Assembly (NCBI GenBank): GCA_040403075.1
Contig: JBBALJ010000005.1
Coordinates: 10,726 to 74,725 of the forward strand
Length of the DNA: 64,000 bases
Direction: 5' to 3'
From: RGVD01 sp040403075
GTDB taxonomy: Bacteria > Bacteroidota > Bacteroidia > UKL13-3
Below the pieces are notes generated by a model. It was not told where the DNA came from, searched no databases, and saw nothing but the letters and a program-made list of their open reading frames with translations. Positions 25,478-33,327 of the stretch are shown one piece after another (position 1 is the first letter of the stretch; the number at the start of each line of letters is the position of its first letter). The position numbers and the translations under genes are program-made.

Positions 25478-26239
25478 ATGAAAATAACATTTTTAGGAAG
25501 CGGAACCTCTCAGGGCGTGCCCATCATAGCATGTTCATGCCCTATTTGCTTATCGACTAATCCTAAAGATAAACGCCTTCGCTCTTCAGTTTTAATTCAG
25601 GTTGAAGATAAAAATATGGTGGTGGATACGGGTCCTGATTTTAGGCAACAGATGTTAAATTGTAAAATCAAACATTTAGATGCCATTCTTTATACCCACG
25701 CCCATCGCGATCACTTAGCAGGCTTAGATGATATACGTGGTTTTAACTATATCATGCAAAAGCCAGTTGATGTGTATTGTGAAGACATTGTAGAAGCTGC
25801 CATTAAAAAAGAGTTTTTCTATGCCTTCACCGAACCCAAATACCCCGGGGTTCCAGAGATGAACTTACATCCCATCACTTCTCAACCCTTTTCACTTTTT
25901 AATACCCAAATTGAACCCATCAGGGTTTTTCATTATAAATTGCCAGTACTAGGATTCAAGGTCAATAATTTTGTTTACATTACAGATGCCAATCGAATTG
26001 AAGACCAAGAAATCGAAAAGATAAAAGGTTGTGATGTTTTAGTTCTAAACGCACTCAGACGAGAGCATCATATTTCGCACTTTACTTTACAAGAAGCCAT
26101 TGATATGTCGAAAAGGGTAGGGGCGAAGCAGACTTATTTTACGCATATCAGCCACCAATTGGGTTTTCATGATGATGTTGAAAATGAATTGCCTGACAAT
26201 ATCCATCTGGCTTATGACGGCTTAGAAATAGAATTGTAG
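25478..26239 (+). CDS. Metallo-beta-lactamase fold hydrolase, PhnP-like
   Basis: 253 residues. The metal motif is THAHRDHLAGLDD. An N-terminal CSCPICLS (Cys19, Cys21, Cys24) matches the structural-zinc cysteine motif of PhnP, the cyclic ribose phosphodiesterase, and its relatives. Further histidines occur at FTHISHQLGFH near the C-terminus, completing a two-metal site. The exact substrate is unknown; PhnP-like phosphodiesterase activity is an inference. The start is six bases after the kdsA stop, and the NFACT gene follows 34 bases downstream. Confidence 0.88.
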   Translation: MKITFLGSGTSQGVPIIACSCPICLSTNPKDKRLRSSVLIQVEDKNMVVDTGPDFRQQMLNCKIKHLDAILYTHAHRDHLAGLDDIRGFNYIMQKPVDVYCEDIVEAAIKKEFFYAFTEPKYPGVPEMNLHPITSQPFSLFNTQIEPIRVFHYKLPVLGFKVNNFVYITDANRIEDQEIEKIKGCDVLVLNALRREHHISHFTLQEAIDMSKRVGAKQTYFTHISHQLGFHDDVENELPDNIHLAYDGLEIEL

Positions 26240-26273
26240 GTCAAGCATTTTCTTTCTTACCTTGCAAACTTAG

Positions 26274-27689
26274 ATGCTGGTCTCAAAAAATCTTCATACG
26301 CATTACTATACGGTAGTCTCTATCTCAAAAGCTTTTAGCAAGATGCTTCAAGGCTATGCTTTTTATGATGCCTTTAGTTTGAATAAGAACGAGTTTGTAG
26401 GCATCTTTCAAAATAATGAAGATTATTTGAGCATCCGCTTGCTTATAGAAGCTCGTTCAGGTTTTATTTTTGTGAGCGAGGGTAAGTTTGAACGAACTGG
26501 TTCGGTTTATTTGTTGTTTCAATCGCTTATCGGGAAAGAAATTAGGGCTGTTCAACAACATTCAAACAATCGTTCCTTTTCTTTTTGTTTTGATGGAAAT
26601 ATTGATTTGGTTTTCAAACTGTATGGGGGCTTATCAAATGTGGTATTGTTTGATAAAGAAGAGCCTATCGAAGCATTTAGAACAAGCATTGAAAACGATT
26701 TGACACAGCATTTGTCATCTCTTTTACAGAGTCAAAATCAATATGATGAGTTTATTCCTAATAAATTCTTTGTTTTGAAACAGAATGAAAAATTGGAGTT
26801 TGCCTACGAGAATTTGCCCAATTCTGAACTGCTATTTGAGTCTGAAAACGTGTTTGAAGCGCTTAATTATTTTGGACGAAACTATTTAAGTCACTGGCAT
26901 TTTAAACAAAGGAAAGAAAGCCTTTTAAACATTTTAAATGCTGAGAAAAAACGTCTTCTTTCTCAGCAACTGAACACTGAGAAATCACTAAGTCAGCATG
27001 AAAAGCAGTTGAAATATGATGAAATAGCCAATATCATTATGGCTAATCTTCATCAATTGCAGATAGGCTTGAGCAAAGTTGAATTATTTGATTTTTATAG
27101 AAATCAAAACATCCTTGTCAAGCTAAAAAAAGATTTAAATCCACAACAAAATGCTGCTGAATATTATCGAAAATCAAAGAACCAGAACATAGAAATAGAC
27201 TTGCTGTATAAGCGATTGGAGGAGATTCAACAGAAGTTAATCGATACGGATAAGCAAATTGAAAAGGTGCTAGCTGCCAGCTCAAGCAAAGATTTAAAAG
27301 AAGGTAAGAACAATCTTCCAACTGATAAAGCTACTGAGTCACCGTTTAAAAATTTCAGCTTTGAGGGTTTTACCATATTAGTTGGCAAGAATGCTGAAAA
27401 CAACGATAAGTTGACCTTAAAGTTTGCTAATAAAAACGACATGTGGCTTCATGCAAAAGATGTTACGGGTAGTCATGTGGTCATTAGATACAGGCAAGGA
27501 AAACCTTTCACCAAACCTTTGATTACTTATGCAGCGCAACTTGCAGCCTACTACTCAAAAGCCAAAAGCAGCACTTTAGTTCCAGTGGTATATACCCTGA
27601 AAAAATTTGTCAGAAAACCCAAAGGGGCCATTGCAGGAACAGTGACCTATGATAATGGAGAAACGATTTTAGTGGAGCCTGTTTTGTAG
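26274..27689 (+). CDS. NFACT-domain protein, RqcH/FbpA-like
   Basis: 471 residues. The C-terminal NFACT-R domain is clear: MWLHAKDVTGSHVVIRY, AAQLAAYYSKAKSS and KFVRKPKGAIAGTV. The middle carries the coiled-coil (about residues 220-330). The N-terminal NFACT-N domain is diverged and the helix-hairpin-helix part is not obvious, giving a shorter protein than B. subtilis RqcH (about 570). RqcH binds obstructed 50S subunits and adds alanine tails for degradation. At the position of its Asp-Arg motif this protein has Asn99-Arg100 (in QHSNNRSF). So quality control is the likely theme, but tailing activity is uncertain. Confidence 0.82.
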   Translation: MLVSKNLHTHYYTVVSISKAFSKMLQGYAFYDAFSLNKNEFVGIFQNNEDYLSIRLLIEARSGFIFVSEGKFERTGSVYLLFQSLIGKEIRAVQQHSNNRSFSFCFDGNIDLVFKLYGGLSNVVLFDKEEPIEAFRTSIENDLTQHLSSLLQSQNQYDEFIPNKFFVLKQNEKLEFAYENLPNSELLFESENVFEALNYFGRNYLSHWHFKQRKESLLNILNAEKKRLLSQQLNTEKSLSQHEKQLKYDEIANIIMANLHQLQIGLSKVELFDFYRNQNILVKLKKDLNPQQNAAEYYRKSKNQNIEIDLLYKRLEEIQQKLIDTDKQIEKVLAASSSKDLKEGKNNLPTDKATESPFKNFSFEGFTILVGKNAENNDKLTLKFANKNDMWLHAKDVTGSHVVIRYRQGKPFTKPLITYAAQLAAYYSKAKSSTLVPVVYTLKKFVRKPKGAIAGTVTYDNGETILVEPVL

Positions 27690-27714
27690 TTTGAAACATT
27701 GCTAAGCAACACTT

Positions 27715-27740
27715 TCTGTGTAATCTGTGAAATCTGTGGC
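27715..27740. repeat. Short-word repeat upstream of hisS
   Basis: Three consecutive copies of an ATCTGTG-like heptamer lie between the NFACT gene and hisS. This is a low-complexity spacer repeat in the same style as the tract at 29201-29235. It forms no hairpin. Confidence 0.5.
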
Positions 27741-27786
27741 TTGATTTTGAAACTTGCCCACACTAGCTTTACTTTGCCTACTGATT

Positions 27787-29163
27787 ATGGCAAAAGAAAA
27801 ACCAAGCATTCCCAAAGGCACACGCGATTTTGGCCCTCAAGAAGTAGCTAAGCGGAAATATATTTTAAACACCATTGAAAAGGTTTTTATTAAATACGGC
27901 TTTATGCCTATTGAAACCCCTACGATGGAAAACCTTTCTACCCTTACTGGTAAATATGGTGATGAGGGAGATAAATTGTTGTTTAAGGTGTTGAACAGTG
28001 GAGATTATTTAAAAGAAATTACCCCAGAAATTCTATCAACTTACAACCAACAACTATCAACTAAACTTATATCAGAGAAAGGCCTTCGTTATGACCTAAC
28101 CGTTCCCTTCGCTCGTTATGTAGTGATGAATAGGAACGAGATTACTTTTCCATTTAAACGCTATCAAATGCAACCTGTTTGGCGCGCAGATAGACCGCAA
28201 AAAGGCCGCTACCGTGAGTTTTGGCAATGCGATGCAGATGTGGTAGGCAGTGATAGTTTGTTGAATGAATTGGATTTGATTCAGATATATGCTGAGGTTT
28301 TTAAGAGTCTAGGCGTTCAAGTTGAAATAAAAATTAATAATCGTAAAATATTAGCTGGTATTGCTGAAGTTGTAAAAGGGGTAGAGCATTTGCAAACCAT
28401 TGCTGTTGCTATTGATAAATTAGATAAAATTGGAACAGAGGGTGTTTCAAAAGAGTTATCTGCTTTGGGTTTTTCGGAAATTGAAATATCAAGTTTATTC
28501 GAAATCATTACTACCAAAGGTGAGGATAAAGAAATGCTTCAAAGTCTGAAATCAAAATTGCATTCATCAGCTGAAGGATTGAAAGGCATTGAAGAATTGG
28601 AATTTGTATTAAACAACTTGCAACAAATCAATAAATCAATACATCTGAAAACTGACTTTTCATTAGCTCGTGGTTTATCATACTATACAGGCTGTATATT
28701 TGAAGTAGCAGCATTAGAAGGCACCCTCAAAAGCAGTATTGGCGGTGGCGGACGTTATGATAACCTGACTGGTATATTTGGTTTAGACGGTGTGTCGGGT
28801 GTAGGTATTTCATTTGGTTTAGATAGGATTTATGATGTGTTGGAAGAGTTGAATTTGTTTCCAGAGAATACACAAGGCAGTCATACCAAGGTGTTGTTTT
28901 GCTATTTTGATGATGCCAGTCAAGCCTATGCCTTGCAAGGTGTAACAGCGCTGCGTAATGCAGGTATTGCTTCTCAAATTTATCCAGATGTGGTGAAGAA
29001 AATTGGCAAGCAATTGGATTTCGCTAATAAACTCAATATTCCTTTTGCTGCTGTAGCAGGAACAGATGAAATAGCGCAACAGAAATTTATGTTCAAAGAC
29101 CTTAATGAAAGCAAACAAGAATTATTGAGCATTGAAGAAATGATTGAAAGATTGAAGAACTAA
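27787..29163 (+). CDS. hisS: Histidyl-tRNA synthetase
   Basis: A class II synthetase that charges tRNA-His, whose gene is at 16012 in this window. Motif 1 is near KGTRDFGPQEV and FIKYGFMPIETPT; motif 2 is PVWRADRPQKGRYREFWQ; the histidine-site block is ARGLSYYTG, then GGGGRYDNLTG, and motif 3 is GVGISFGLDRIYDVL. The C-terminal anticodon-binding domain follows. I choose ATG 27787 (MAKEKPSIPKG) over an upstream in-frame ATG at 27754 because the extra eleven residues are hydrophobic and alien to the family. Residues about 85-94 (TYNQQLSTK region) are encoded by a CAACTATCAACT-type short-word repeat. Confidence 0.95.
   Translation: MAKEKPSIPKGTRDFGPQEVAKRKYILNTIEKVFIKYGFMPIETPTMENLSTLTGKYGDEGDKLLFKVLNSGDYLKEITPEILSTYNQQLSTKLISEKGLRYDLTVPFARYVVMNRNEITFPFKRYQMQPVWRADRPQKGRYREFWQCDADVVGSDSLLNELDLIQIYAEVFKSLGVQVEIKINNRKILAGIAEVVKGVEHLQTIAVAIDKLDKIGTEGVSKELSALGFSEIEISSLFEIITTKGEDKEMLQSLKSKLHSSAEGLKGIEELEFVLNNLQQINKSIHLKTDFSLARGLSYYTGCIFEVAALEGTLKSSIGGGGRYDNLTGIFGLDGVSGVGISFGLDRIYDVLEELNLFPENTQGSHTKVLFCYFDDASQAYALQGVTALRNAGIASQIYPDVVKKIGKQLDFANKLNIPFAAVAGTDEIAQQKFMFKDLNESKQELLSIEEMIERLKN
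28033..28066. repeat. Short-word repeat inside hisS
   Basis: A tract built from CAACTTACAACCAAC and CAACTATCAACTA-type words within the hisS reading frame. It shares CAACTATCAACTA and ACAACCAAC words with the intergenic tract at 29201-29235. It is translated as part of a loop between the second strand block and the SEKGLRYDLT block. Confidence 0.6.
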
Positions 29164-29200
29164 AAATAATAATTAATAATGATAGGATGGTTTCCTAAAT

Positions 29201-29235
29201 ACTGCCAACTATCAACTATAAACTAACAACCAACA
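29201..29235. repeat. Short-word repeat between hisS and hutH
   Basis: CCAACTATCAACTATAAACT followed by AACAACCAAC immediately upstream of the hutH start codon. It is composed of the same words as the tract inside hisS. No hairpin is possible because the strand is almost free of G. Confidence 0.6.
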
Positions 29236-29236
29236 T

Positions 29237-30724
29237 ATGTACAAAATTACCACCCACATAAGCATAGCCGAGATTAAAGACATCATCAAGAATAATAAAG
29301 AAATCAATTTAAGTGATGATGCCAAGGCAAGAATTGAAAAATGTAGAAATTATTTAGATGCCAAACTTGCCAACAACGACAAGCCTATTTATGGCATCAA
29401 CACAGGCTTTGGAAGTTTGCATAGCACCAAAATAAGCAATGATAATTTGGAGCAATTGCAAGAAAACCTTTTGCTAAGTCATGCTTGCGGCACGGGTGAT
29501 TTGGTGCCATACGAAATTGTAAAATTGATGCTTTTGTTAAAAGTACAATCCTTATCGTATGGGCATTCGGCTGCACAATTAGCCACCGTTGAGCGATTGA
29601 TTTATTTCTTCAATAACAACATCCTTCCCGTGGTGTATGAATTGGGGTCATTGGGTGCCAGTGGCGATTTAGCGCCTTTGGCTCATTTGAGTTTGCCATT
29701 GATTGGCGAGGGAAAAGTGTGGGTGAAAGAAAACTCAACATTTGAAATACGAAATGCGAAATTGGTTTTGGATAAGCATAACTTACAACCTATTAAACTG
29801 AAATCAAAAGAAGGCTTGGCGCTAATTAATGGAACGCAATTTATGAGTGCTTATGGTGTTCAGTGTTTATTAAAAACCGAAAAGCTTTCTGCTATGGCTG
29901 ATACCATTGCCTGCGTTTCGATGGATGCTTTTGATTGTAGGTTAGAGCCATTCAATCATTTGTTGCATGATGTTCGTCCGCATAAAGGACAAATTGAAAC
30001 TGCAAAAAATGTGCTAGCCATTTTAGAAGGAAGCGAAATTGCCAAACAACCAAAGGTGCAGGTGCAAGACCAATATGCCTTTAGGTGCATTCCGCAAGTG
30101 CATGGTGCAAGCAAAGATGCCTTTGAACATATCCATAAAATATTTACCACAGAGATTAATTCAGTTACAGATAATCCCAACGTATTTGCTGATGAAGATT
30201 TGATTTTGTCGGGAGGGAACTTCCATGGACAAACATTGGCTATTCATTTAGATTTCTTGGCTATAGCATTGGCTGAATTGGGCAGTATTTCTGAGCGCAG
30301 AACGTATCAGTTAATATCAGGACAAAGAAACTTGCCTGCCTTTTTGGTAAGCAATCCTGGATTGAATTCGGGTATGATGATTCCGCAATACACTGCCGCT
30401 AGTATTGTAAGCCAAAATAAACAATTATGTACCCCTGCTTCGGTTGATTCTATTGTGAGTAGCAATGGGCAAGAAGACCATGTGAGCATGGGTGCCAATG
30501 CAGCCACAAAATGCTTGAGAGTAGTTAAAAACCTAGAGCGTATATTGGCTATTGAGTTGCTAAATGCTGCACAGGCCTTGGAGTTTAGAAGACCCTTGAA
30601 AAGTTCTGCAACCATTGAAGCTTTTGTAGCCGACTACCGCAAGCAAGTAAGCTTTGTAAGCCAAGACAGATTACTACATGATGATATTGAAAAGAGTGTT
30701 GAGTTTATATTAAACTTGAATTAG
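29237..30724 (+). CDS. hutH: Histidine ammonia-lyase
   Basis: 495 residues. It removes ammonia from L-histidine to give urocanate, using the self-made MIO prosthetic group from Ala-Ser-Gly at residues 141-143 in GSLGASGDLAPLAHLSLPLIGEG. IYGINTGFGS (Tyr52) near the N-terminus, NGTQFMSA, and RCIPQVHGASKDAFEHI are further family blocks. The rest of the Hut pathway is not adjacent. It lies 73 bases after hisS on the same strand. Other aromatic ammonia-lyases share these motifs, so substrate specificity is the main uncertainty. Confidence 0.92.
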   Translation: MYKITTHISIAEIKDIIKNNKEINLSDDAKARIEKCRNYLDAKLANNDKPIYGINTGFGSLHSTKISNDNLEQLQENLLLSHACGTGDLVPYEIVKLMLLLKVQSLSYGHSAAQLATVERLIYFFNNNILPVVYELGSLGASGDLAPLAHLSLPLIGEGKVWVKENSTFEIRNAKLVLDKHNLQPIKLKSKEGLALINGTQFMSAYGVQCLLKTEKLSAMADTIACVSMDAFDCRLEPFNHLLHDVRPHKGQIETAKNVLAILEGSEIAKQPKVQVQDQYAFRCIPQVHGASKDAFEHIHKIFTTEINSVTDNPNVFADEDLILSGGNFHGQTLAIHLDFLAIALAELGSISERRTYQLISGQRNLPAFLVSNPGLNSGMMIPQYTAASIVSQNKQLCTPASVDSIVSSNGQEDHVSMGANAATKCLRVVKNLERILAIELLNAAQALEFRRPLKSSATIEAFVADYRKQVSFVSQDRLLHDDIEKSVEFILNLN

Positions 30725-30748
30725 ACATTTTTTTTTTACAGTACTTTC

Positions 30749-30810
30749 CGTGAAGTCGTTTATTACCAAGCGACTAAAACAAATGTTGGGAAGAAATTCA
30801 TGACTTCACG
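30749..30810 (+). repeat. Structured 49-bp repeat, copy A, with outer palindrome arms
   Basis: The 49-base core (30749-30797) is 44/49 identical to copy B at 31602-31650. Within it, AGTCG (30754-30758) can pair with CGACT (30771-30775), and TTACCAA (30763-30769) with TTGGGAA (30786-30792, one A-G mismatch). These two helices interleave, the topology of an H-type pseudoknot with an A-rich third loop. In addition CGTGAAGTC (30749-30757) is perfectly complementary to GACTTCACG (30802-30810). It starts 25 bases after the hutH stop. No function is known to me. Confidence 0.7.
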
Positions 30811-30865
30811 TAATATATATAATAGAAAACAATTTTAAAGCATTTAAAAAATTTATAAAAGATAA

Positions 30866-31594
30866 ATGAGACGGTATTATTTAATTATTTTGTTTTGCAA
30901 TGTTTTGAGCTTACACGCACAAAATAATACTGCTACATTTAACCGTTTTGAGTTAAATGTGGCTTTAATTATAAAAAAAAACATACCGTATTCTGAAAAC
31001 CTAATAGAAAATATAAGTGGAAAATATAAGTTGACAACTGGTTTAAGTAGCCAACTTGATATATTATTTTCATACCAACCAAAAGATAAAATTAAGTTGT
31101 ACTCAGGTCTGTTAATTGCAAACAATAGTTATTCATATGATTTTAAATATGGTGATGCTAGTAATTATTTTAATTCAAGTTATGAAGTAGGCGTAACTTC
31201 ATATAAAATACCAATAAGATTCGGGTATCAAATAAACAAATATTTTGAGGTGGTATCAGGTGTTTCATTAAATTTTAACGAATTTGATTCATACTCATAC
31301 TCAAACTCCTTTGGTGGATATAATAGAGACACCTCAACATTCAAGTATACGGCCTCAACTGGCGATTTTAGAAGCTTTATAACTCTTTCGGGTAATTTGG
31401 GTTTACAATTAAATACAAAAGGGAAATTTAAATTTTTTATTGTAAGTGATATTGATTTCGGGAATTATCTCCAAAGTTCATTATACAACGAAGTTAATTT
31501 AGTGGGTAATAAGGGAATATATAAAGCAATTTCAAGTGGTAAGTTCTTATATTTATCCTTTGGAATTAGTTACAGAATTTTAAAAATAAAGTAA
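30866..31594 (+). CDS. Outer membrane beta-barrel protein, porin-like
   Basis: 242 residues with a signal peptide (MRRYYLIILFCNVLSLHAQ). Alternating hydrophobic strands follow, for example KIKLYSGLLIANNSYSYDFKY, SYKIPIRFGYQINKYFEVVSGVSL and FRSFITLSGNLGLQLN, and a closing strand FLYLSFGISYRILKIK. This fits the small outer-membrane beta-barrel (PorT/OprF-like N-domain) class of Bacteroidota. No further family can be named. The gene is visibly richer in A+T than hutH before it and is bracketed by two copies of a 49-bp repeat, which suggests it may have moved as a unit. Confidence 0.72.
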   Translation: MRRYYLIILFCNVLSLHAQNNTATFNRFELNVALIIKKNIPYSENLIENISGKYKLTTGLSSQLDILFSYQPKDKIKLYSGLLIANNSYSYDFKYGDASNYFNSSYEVGVTSYKIPIRFGYQINKYFEVVSGVSLNFNEFDSYSYSNSFGGYNRDTSTFKYTASTGDFRSFITLSGNLGLQLNTKGKFKFFIVSDIDFGNYLQSSLYNEVNLVGNKGIYKAISSGKFLYLSFGISYRILKIK

Positions 31595-31601
31595 TGTTTT
31601 T

Positions 31602-31653
31602 CGTGAAGTCGTTTGTTCCCAGTCGACTAAAACAAATGCTGGGAAGAAATATA
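31602..31653 (+). repeat. Structured 49-bp repeat, copy B
   Basis: The second copy starts 7 bases after the stop of the barrel-protein gene. AGTCG (31607-31611) pairs with CGACT (31624-31628), and TTCCCAG (31616-31622) pairs fully with CTGGGAA (31639-31645), again interleaved. Compared with copy A, the loop-closing pair of the second helix is G-C here and A-T there, a compensated change. The outer GACTTCACG arm of copy A is missing in this copy. An alternative simple hairpin (GTTTGTT with AACAAAT) is also possible. Confidence 0.7.
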
Positions 31654-31751
31654 TAGTCAGATGTTTCCACCTCTTTATATATTTGACGAAAATAATACCT
31701 GTATATTAAGAAATAGTCTTAACTAATTTTTAAATTTAATTTTTCAATACA

Positions 31752-32237
31752 ATGGATTTTGATGATGATGATTTTGATTTTGATGATTTATCTGAGGAAG
31801 AAAAACGAGAGATAGAAAATGAAATGCAAGAGAATGAAAATAAAACAAGGAACCATCCCTTGTTTATTAAAGCCAAAGACATATGTTCACTTGTTACGGC
31901 CATAGTTGAAAGCCTTCCTGAAGAAGGAAAAGACATGTATGAAAGCACTTTGCTAGAATCAGCATACATCCTAGCACCCAAATTGGCAGGTGCCATAGGT
32001 AGCGAATCGTGGCTTATCTGCATAAGCAATGCTGCCATAATTCGTTATCATGCGGACTACTTACTTAGCTCAACTTCAGGTTTGAGATATTTTACCAATG
32101 CTGAAAAGGATTATGTAGCACTTATGCGAAAAGAAATGTTGGAGTTTCAACAACTTTTTAAAAAATGGATAATTGAATGTAATAAGTTGGATAGAGAAGA
32201 TTATGAAGATGAATGGGGTTTGTTTTTAAGGCAATAG
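31752..32237 (+). CDS. Conserved-looking hypothetical protein, acidic N-terminus
   Basis: 161 residues of unknown function. The first 20 residues are almost all Asp/Phe (DFDDDDFDFDDLSEEEK), then a Glu-rich helix, then a mixed alpha-helical body with LESAYILAPKLAGAIGSESW and a C-terminal helix (MLEFQQLFKKWIIE). There is no signal peptide, so it is probably cytoplasmic. I do not recognise a family. A clean ATG with normal composition supports it being real. It lies about 100 bases after repeat copy B and is not obviously co-transcribed with either neighbour. Confidence 0.65.
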   Translation: MDFDDDDFDFDDLSEEEKREIENEMQENENKTRNHPLFIKAKDICSLVTAIVESLPEEGKDMYESTLLESAYILAPKLAGAIGSESWLICISNAAIIRYHADYLLSSTSGLRYFTNAEKDYVALMRKEMLEFQQLFKKWIIECNKLDREDYEDEWGLFLRQ

Positions 32238-32289
32238 TAAATAGTTTTTTTTGCCTTTCCATGATTCAAACGCTTTAGGGGAAATTTAA

Positions 32290-33024
32290 TTAAGCATTCA
32301 CTCTTGCAAGCTTAATAATGCCCACAAAGTCTAAGACTTTCATAACAGGATAAACAGGGTCTATTTCCCACCATTTAGCGGCAAAGTTTGGTTTTGAACC
32401 TGCATGGTGGTGGTTGTTTTGAAACAATTCGCCAAGCATTAAAAAATCAAATACCAAAGTGTTTTTTGAATGGTCCTTTTCATTGAAATTCCTGTAGCCA
32501 TATTTATGTCCAGCCCAATTAACAATGGCACCATGCACGGGTCCCATTAAGAAATGTATTGGAAGTAATAGGTATTCCCACCAATAGTCAGCAAAGAAAA
32601 CATAAAACACAACATAACTTATTCCGAAAAGTATACGTGTGATATATGAATCAGCAATTTTATCAATAGAAGGATATACAGGGAAATTACGATCAAACTT
32701 GTCCTCCACCTGAATGGTACCTTTATGAACGCCATTATAAACTTCACGTGTGTGCATCATCATACTAAAAACTTCCTTGAAGAAATGAGGAGTATGAGGG
32801 TCTTTTTCAGTATCACTATAGGCATGGTGCATTCGATGCAGAATGGCATAGGCCCTAGCATTTAAATAGCTGCTACCTTGGGTTACCCAGGCAAAAATGT
32901 AAAAGAATTTTTCCCAGCCTTTGCTCATGGTAAACATTTTATGAGCAGCATAACGATGTAAATAAAAAGTTTGTCCGAAAAGAGATAAGTACCAATGACA
33001 AACAAAGAAAATTAATATAGCCAT
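32290..33024 (-). CDS. Acyl-CoA/fatty acid desaturase (membrane, delta-9 type)
   Basis: 244 residues. Three histidine boxes bind the di-iron centre: HRYAAH (residues 23-28), HRMHH (63-67) and NNHHHAG near residue 205. Four hydrophobic segments fit a desaturase embedded in the inner membrane. It would introduce a double bond into fatty acyl chains and so adjust membrane fluidity. It is short relative to eukaryotic stearoyl-CoA desaturases, as in many bacterial relatives. No dedicated ferredoxin or reductase gene is adjacent. The 267-base gap upstream (33025-33291) has no recognisable signal or riboswitch. Confidence 0.9.
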   Translation of the reverse strand: MAILIFFVCHWYLSLFGQTFYLHRYAAHKMFTMSKGWEKFFYIFAWVTQGSSYLNARAYAILHRMHHAYSDTEKDPHTPHFFKEVFSMMMHTREVYNGVHKGTIQVEDKFDRNFPVYPSIDKIADSYITRILFGISYVVFYVFFADYWWEYLLLPIHFLMGPVHGAIVNWAGHKYGYRNFNEKDHSKNTLVFDFLMLGELFQNNHHHAGSKPNFAAKWWEIDPVYPVMKVLDFVGIIKLARVNA

Positions 33025-33327
33025 GTATAAAATTTAGTTGTCAAATGTAAAGCCATGCAGCAAACTATTATATGAAAATTGTCATTTTTTGATTTTAAGA
33101 ATTATTCAATCAAAAGTGGTGTTAATGTTTTTCATTTCTAACTGTCTGTTTTACAGATTTAACAATCGCTGAACAAAACTTAATTTAAACAAGGCTGTTA
33201 CATCAACCATTTATCTGTATTTTCTTTAATCCTTTTTTAAGCCATAATTTCTGATTTCTCTCTACTTTTTTTAGCTCCAAGAAATCCTAAATTGCACAAA
33301 TTTTGTAAACCAATAGTACTAAGATAT

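Noticed and set aside
30749..31653. Integron attC sites flanking the barrel gene
   Set aside because: The cassette-like layout is suggestive, but the RYYYAAC and GTTRRRY core sites are absent and no integrase gene is present in the window.
33025..33327. Glycine riboswitch in front of gcvP
   Set aside because: I looked for the paired conserved glycine-aptamer segments and a terminator or second aptamer in the leader; none is recognisable in this AT-rich stretch.
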